Origin: Caldicoprobacter algeriensis
GTDB taxonomy: Bacteria > Bacillota > Clostridia > Caldicoprobacterales > Caldicoprobacteraceae
Direction of reading: 5' to 3'
Assembly: GCF_023838525.1 (NCBI RefSeq)
Contig: NZ_JAHUQD010000008.1
Coordinates: forward strand, 1 to 64,000
DNA: 64,000 nucleotides
A model generated the notes under the pieces. The model worked only from the letters and a program-made list of their open reading frames with translations, had not been told where the DNA came from and made no database searches. How positions within the stretch are numbered: the stretch's first letter is position 1; each line of letters starts with the position of its first letter. Of this stretch, positions 60,742-64,000 are shown one piece after another. Made by a program: the position numbers and the translations under genes.

Positions 60742-61581
60742 TCAGTGAGCCGACGATTTTATCTGCAGCCTTAAGCGGTCAGCTATCATGGCAATGAACT
60801 CCCCGTTGGTGGGCTTGCCCTTTTCATCATGGACGGTATATCCAAATATCCTGTTTATGGTCTCTACACGGCCTCTGTTCCAAGCCACCTCGATAGCATG
60901 GCGTATAGCCCTTTCCACTCTGCTGGGGGTAGTATTGAATTTCTCGGCAATCATGGGATAAAGCTCCTTGGTAATCCCTCCTAGAAGATCCATGTTGTTT
61001 ATCACCAGCAGTATAGCCTCCCTCAAGTAATGATACCCTTTAATGTGAGCCGGCACCCCTATTTCGTGAATGATGTTTGTAACATCGGCTTCAAGTGAAG
61101 ATTCCCTCTCGAAGGTATGCCTGTTTAATGGAAGGATAGAAGTCTGGAAACTCTGCACCGACTGACTGACTGAAAATACCGGTGCTCCCACGTCGGGCGA
61201 GAAGCCCAGTACCACCTCGCGGATCCTTCTCACAAACACTTCCATATCAAAAGGCTTAACCATATAGTAATCTGCTCCCAGTGCAATGGCGCGCTGGGTA
61301 ATCTTATCCTGTCCAACCGCCGACAACACAATGATTTTGGGTGGCTGCTCCAAATCGTGGTTGCTTAGCCTTTCCAAGACACCCAGCCCATCTAAATGGG
61401 GCATTATGATATCCAGAACTATTACATCTGGCTTTATCTTGGGAACCATATCAAGAACCTCTATCCCATCGTTTGCTATTCCCACAACTTCCATATCATC
61501 CTGTTTTTCTAAATACTTGCTGATAATATCACAGAATTCCCTGTTATCATCCGCCAATAGGATCTTTATACTATTTTTCAT
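60742..61581 (-). CDS. spo0A: Stage 0 sporulation protein A, master regulator
   Basis: This 279-residue response regulator commits the cell to sporulation. The receiver has Asp57 ([20 protein letters not shown]) as phosphorylation site. The C-terminal domain has the Spo0A-specific recognition helix in [20 protein letters not shown]. The ATG at 61581 follows GGGGGG. It lies downstream of spoIVB, the standard order, and has its own SigH-type promoter with an overlapping 0A box, so it can regulate itself. Confidence 0.98.
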   Translation of the reverse strand: MKNSIKILLADDNREFCDIISKYLEKQDDMEVVGIANDGIEVLDMVPKIKPDVIVLDIIMPHLDGLGVLERLSNHDLEQPPKIIVLSAVGQDKITQRAIALGADYYMVKPFDMEVFVRRIREVVLGFSPDVGAPVFSVSQSVQSFQTSILPLNRHTFERESSLEADVTNIIHEIGVPAHIKGYHYLREAILLVINNMDLLGGITKELYPMIAEKFNTTPSRVERAIRHAIEVAWNRGRVETINRIFGYTVHDEKGKPTNGEFIAMIADRLRLQIKSSAH

Positions 61582-61629
61582 TTTAAAATACCCCCCATAT
61601 ACAAACTCCGACGCTCTCATACTTAATTT

Positions 61630-61658
61630 TTATTCGACACATGCATAAAATTTCCTGC
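61630..61658 (-). promoter_or_regulatory. SigH promoter of spo0A with overlapping 0A box
   Basis: On the minus strand GCAGGAAAT (61650-61658) and GTCGAATAA (61630-61638) are 11 bases apart and match the SigH consensus (RNAGGAWWW and RNNGAATWW) at every position. A perfect 0A box, TGTCGAA (61633-61639), overlaps the -10, placing Spo0A-P directly on its own promoter. Confidence 0.85.
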
Positions 61659-61738
61659 CCAGGCCTTAAAAAAACAATTGTCGGTTTACCACTTTTTTTG
61701 CCAGGACTACCTTCGTCAAAAAACTCTAAACTTTTACA

Positions 61739-63037
61739 TCAATCGATAATTTTCTGACATTCCTCAAGCATCCACTCTATGAATATACCGTATCCCTTCC
61801 TGGGATCGTTCACAAATACATGGGTAATAGCGCCCACGATCCTCCCATCCTGAATAATTGGGCTGCCACTCATTCCCTGTACAATTCCTCCTGTTCGGAC
61901 AAGCAGCTCGGGGTCAGTAATCTCAATGACCATCCCCTTGGAGCTGGGATGTTGTTGAACGTTTACCCTAACTATTCGAATCTCAAACTCCTTTACGCCT
62001 TCCTCATCCACCGTGGTCAATATGCTGGCCTTCCCCACCTTTACGTCATACTGAGAACATACCGGCAGTGGTTTATCGTAATAAAACTCTGGCAAAGGGC
62101 GGTACATCTTCCCGTATATCCCGTACTGGGTATTGCGCAGTATATTGCCTATGGCTCTCTGCTTGCTTGAAAACACGCCCTTGAGTTCTCCCGGTTCACC
62201 ACGCCTGCCCTGCTTGACATCTATTATAGTGGACTGCACTATTTCGCCATTTTTTACCGACAGCAAAACGCCGGTGTCGATATCTGTAATAGCGTGTCCC
62301 AGAGCGCCAAAGCATCCAGTATCAGGGTCGTAAAATGTAAGTGTACCAACCCCGGCAGTGCTGTCGCGCACCCAGATACCAAGCCTGTACTTAGAATCGT
62401 GCATATCCCTAACCGGCACTATATATGTCTTAAATATTGTATTACCCCTTCTCACTTCCAGCTCAAGTCCCTTTTCCTTCACCTGGTTTACCAGCCTTGA
62501 AAGGTGATCTGCATTTTCTACCATGATGCCGTTGACCTTTTCAATTACATCTCCCGGCCTCAAACCGGCTTCGCTTGCCGGATAATGGGTGAACCCCTCA
62601 GGGTCCATGACCTCGGATATGCCAACCACCAACGCTCCCTGGGTATACATGGAGACGCCTATAGAGTTACCACCAGGAAATACCCTTTTGACCGGCTCCA
62701 CTTTCACCTTCATCTGCTTGATGGGAATGATGCCAAAGAGCTTAAATATGAGTTCAGCGCTGCCTTCGTTTACCGTTTGTATAGCTAAAGGCCGCGCCAT
62801 GTTATAATTTGGCTGGTCCTTCAGGGAATTGCCGTTGAATTTTAGAACATTGACGTTGTCGCTCTCAATCTTTACTATAAGCGGCAACCCGATGTTGAGT
62901 ATGTGGGCATCGCCCTCAAAAATTTGAAGCTCAGAAGGTATATTCCTCAAGTTCTGAATCCAGGGAGAATAGTTTATGAACAAAAATATCAATGCCAGAA
63001 ATATTCCTATCAGTTTTTTAGTTCTACATCTCTCCAT
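61739..63037 (-). CDS. spoIVB: SpoIVB peptidase (S55 family)
   Basis: This 432-residue serine protease is secreted from the forespore and triggers SigK processing or an equivalent signal. A membrane segment (LIGIFLALIFLFINYSPWI) is followed by a PDZ domain (PASEAGLRPGDVIEKVNGIM) and the S55 domain, with GALGHAITDIDTG and the serine in QGMSGSPIIQDGRIVGAITH. ATG 63037 or GTG 63046 may start it; both lie near AGGAGAA. It precedes spo0A as in other spore formers. Confidence 0.96.
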   Translation of the reverse strand: MERCRTKKLIGIFLALIFLFINYSPWIQNLRNIPSELQIFEGDAHILNIGLPLIVKIESDNVNVLKFNGNSLKDQPNYNMARPLAIQTVNEGSAELIFKLFGIIPIKQMKVKVEPVKRVFPGGNSIGVSMYTQGALVVGISEVMDPEGFTHYPASEAGLRPGDVIEKVNGIMVENADHLSRLVNQVKEKGLELEVRRGNTIFKTYIVPVRDMHDSKYRLGIWVRDSTAGVGTLTFYDPDTGCFGALGHAITDIDTGVLLSVKNGEIVQSTIIDVKQGRRGEPGELKGVFSSKQRAIGNILRNTQYGIYGKMYRPLPEFYYDKPLPVCSQYDVKVGKASILTTVDEEGVKEFEIRIVRVNVQQHPSSKGMVIEITDPELLVRTGGIVQGMSGSPIIQDGRIVGAITHVFVNDPRKGYGIFIEWMLEECQKIID

Positions 63038-63140
63038 AGCTGTCACATTCTCCTGTCCTATTTGTTGAATTGAGACTCATAAACTTAAGTTAACCTCAAA
63101 AAAAACGAATTATTCAGAGCGTCGCAGTGCAAAAAAAGGC

Positions 63141-63168
63141 AAAAAAATAAAGGGCATTTCGCCCTTTT
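63141..63168 (-). terminator. Terminator of recN
   Basis: AAAGGGC (63149-63155) pairs with GCCCTTT (63161-63167), with T-runs on both strands; it lies a few bases past the recN stop codon. Confidence 0.8.
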
Positions 63169-63172
63169 TCTG

Positions 63173-64000
63173 TCAGTTTATCGCTTGTTTGACCTTGCGC
63201 GCTGCATCGATTAGCTCCTGTGCATGTTCCAGTCCTATCTGGCTGACCTCCGCTCCTCCTATCAATTTGGCTATTTCCATCTGGCGCTCCTGGTCGTCCA
63301 ATAGGTGTACATGCGTCACAGTGCGCCCATCACAAACCTTTTTCTCAATCCTGTAGTGCTTATCTGCCATGACGGCAATCTGAGGCAGGTGTGTTATGCA
63401 TATCACCTGATGAGAACGCGACAGCTCATTTATCTTTTCGGCCACCACGCTGGCTATCCGCCCACTTATCCCTGTATCTATCTCATCAAAGATCAGGGTC
63501 GGTATGTCGTCCTTTTCAGTCAGTACCGTCTTGAATGCCAGCATCACCCTGGACATCTCACCGCCTGATATGATTTTTGCCAGCGGCTTAAGCGGCTCTC
63601 CAGGATTGGGCGATATCAAAAATTCGACCCTGTCAAATCCCTGGGAGGTAATGTAGTTTGAAACTGATGCTTCAAGCTGGCCTTCATCAATGCTGCCGAC
63701 ATCGGGGCTCGATATGTCTACTTTGAACCTGGTCTTCTCCATCCCCAATTCCTTAAGCTGGGACACCAGCTGTTGTTCAAACACCTTTGCCACTTCCCTT
63801 CTTTTACGGGAAAGCTCAGTGCAGACCTTTACCAAATTACCATAGATTTTGTGCTCCTGCAGCTTCAGTTGCTCCAGCTTTTCCTGGCTGCTTTCAATGG
63901 TAAGCAGCTGCTGCTTAAGTTTTTCCTTAAGCACCAGGATCTCTTCAATAGTAGAGCCATATTTTCTCTTCAAAGAATGTATCAACGACAGGCGAGACTC
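63173..64000 (-). CDS. recN: DNA repair protein RecN (C-terminal part; gene runs off the window)
   Basis: The C-terminal 275 residues of the SMC-like repair ATPase RecN are present, and the frame is open to the window edge (ESRLSLIHSLKRKYG at the border). The rest of the coiled coil is followed by the ATPase lobe, with the signature motif ISGGEMSRVMLAFKTVLTEK, Walker B in TLIFDEIDTGISG and the H-loop in ICITHLPQIAVMADKHY. RecN is recruited to double-strand breaks. It is followed by a terminator and then spoIVB-spo0A, the standard Firmicutes order. Confidence 0.97.
   Translation of the reverse strand, partial: ESRLSLIHSLKRKYGSTIEEILVLKEKLKQQLLTIESSQEKLEQLKLQEHKIYGNLVKVCTELSRKRREVAKVFEQQLVSQLKELGMEKTRFKVDISSPDVGSIDEGQLEASVSNYITSQGFDRVEFLISPNPGEPLKPLAKIISGGEMSRVMLAFKTVLTEKDDIPTLIFDEIDTGISGRIASVVAEKINELSRSHQVICITHLPQIAVMADKHYRIEKKVCDGRTVTHVHLLDDQERQMEIAKLIGGAEVSQIGLEHAQELIDAARKVKQAIN

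Noticed and set aside
63047-63140. SigG/SigF promoter for spoIVB
   Set aside because: A GAATA -35-like box is present, but no acceptable -10 element stands at the right distance.

Overview
The window reads as a chromosomal segment of an endospore-forming member of the class Clostridia. The spoIIA, spoVA, spo0A, spoIVB, spoIIM, dacF and yunB genes show this, together with an IspH-ribosomal protein S1 fusion, a biotin-dependent sodium-pump decarboxylase operon and clostridial gene neighbourhoods. A saccharolytic, possibly thermophilic anaerobe (Mahella- or Thermoanaerobacter-like) would fit, but the genus is inference. No rRNA, tRNA or CRISPR array was found.

Region 1 (1-11.1 kb, plus strand) is an accessory carbohydrate region. 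It holds the end of an unidentified gene, a GH3 glycosidase, two LplB/YtcP-type sugar ABC permeases, a lipoprotein solute-binding protein, an FAD-dependent oxidoreductase, a membrane-anchored AraC-type regulator and the first 39 codons of a GH130-like glycoside phosphorylase. From about 2.5 to 11 kb it is visibly richer in A/T than the rest. It carries a 314-bp inverted-repeat-bounded element between the two permease genes and a roughly 300-bp nested palindrome upstream of the regulator. An IS30-family element (11084-12525) cuts the GH130 gene; the rest of that gene is absent, so the IS sits on a deletion or rearrangement junction.

Region 2 (12.5-21.4 kb) is mostly sporulation: yunB, a class A penicillin-binding protein, and on the minus strand spoIIAA-spoIIAB-sigF followed by a spoVA operon (spoVAA, AB, AC, AD, AE). 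That operon contains two small genes of 55 and 48 codons. A SigH-type promoter precedes spoIIA and a SigG-type promoter precedes spoVA.

Region 3 (21.5-33 kb) holds housekeeping and envelope genes: L25/Ctc, a tyrosine-rich coat-like protein, FtsH, speD behind a structured leader RNA, a second class A PBP, a TPR protein, lipoate ligase, an L,D-transpeptidase, and convergent cheB and cheR.

Region 4 (33-40.2 kb, minus strand) has the operon hutP-like, aroH, cmk, plsC, ispH-rpsA, then a phosphatase, an RpiR regulator, a DUF4264 protein and surE. Region 5 (40.5-48.3 kb) has a zinc-finger-like unknown protein, a five-gene carboxyltransferase/sodium-pump operon (mmdA, oadG, biotin carrier, oadB, oadA) and speE-speB. 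Region 6 (48.4-64 kb, minus strand) has rluB, ytfJ, DUF2953, scpB/scpA, an M50 protease, dacF, punA, spoIIM, DUF3866, two glycosyltransferases, an MctB-like protein, steA, spo0A, spoIVB and the end of recN. dacF has a SigF-type promoter, and spo0A has a SigH-type promoter overlapping a perfect 0A box.

The genes link in two main ways. The sporulation modules form a visible cascade: a SigH-type promoter drives spo0A and spoIIA, SigF acts on dacF, SigE probably acts on yunB and SigG acts on spoVA. Polyamine synthesis is split between speD (25 kb) and speE-speB (47 kb).
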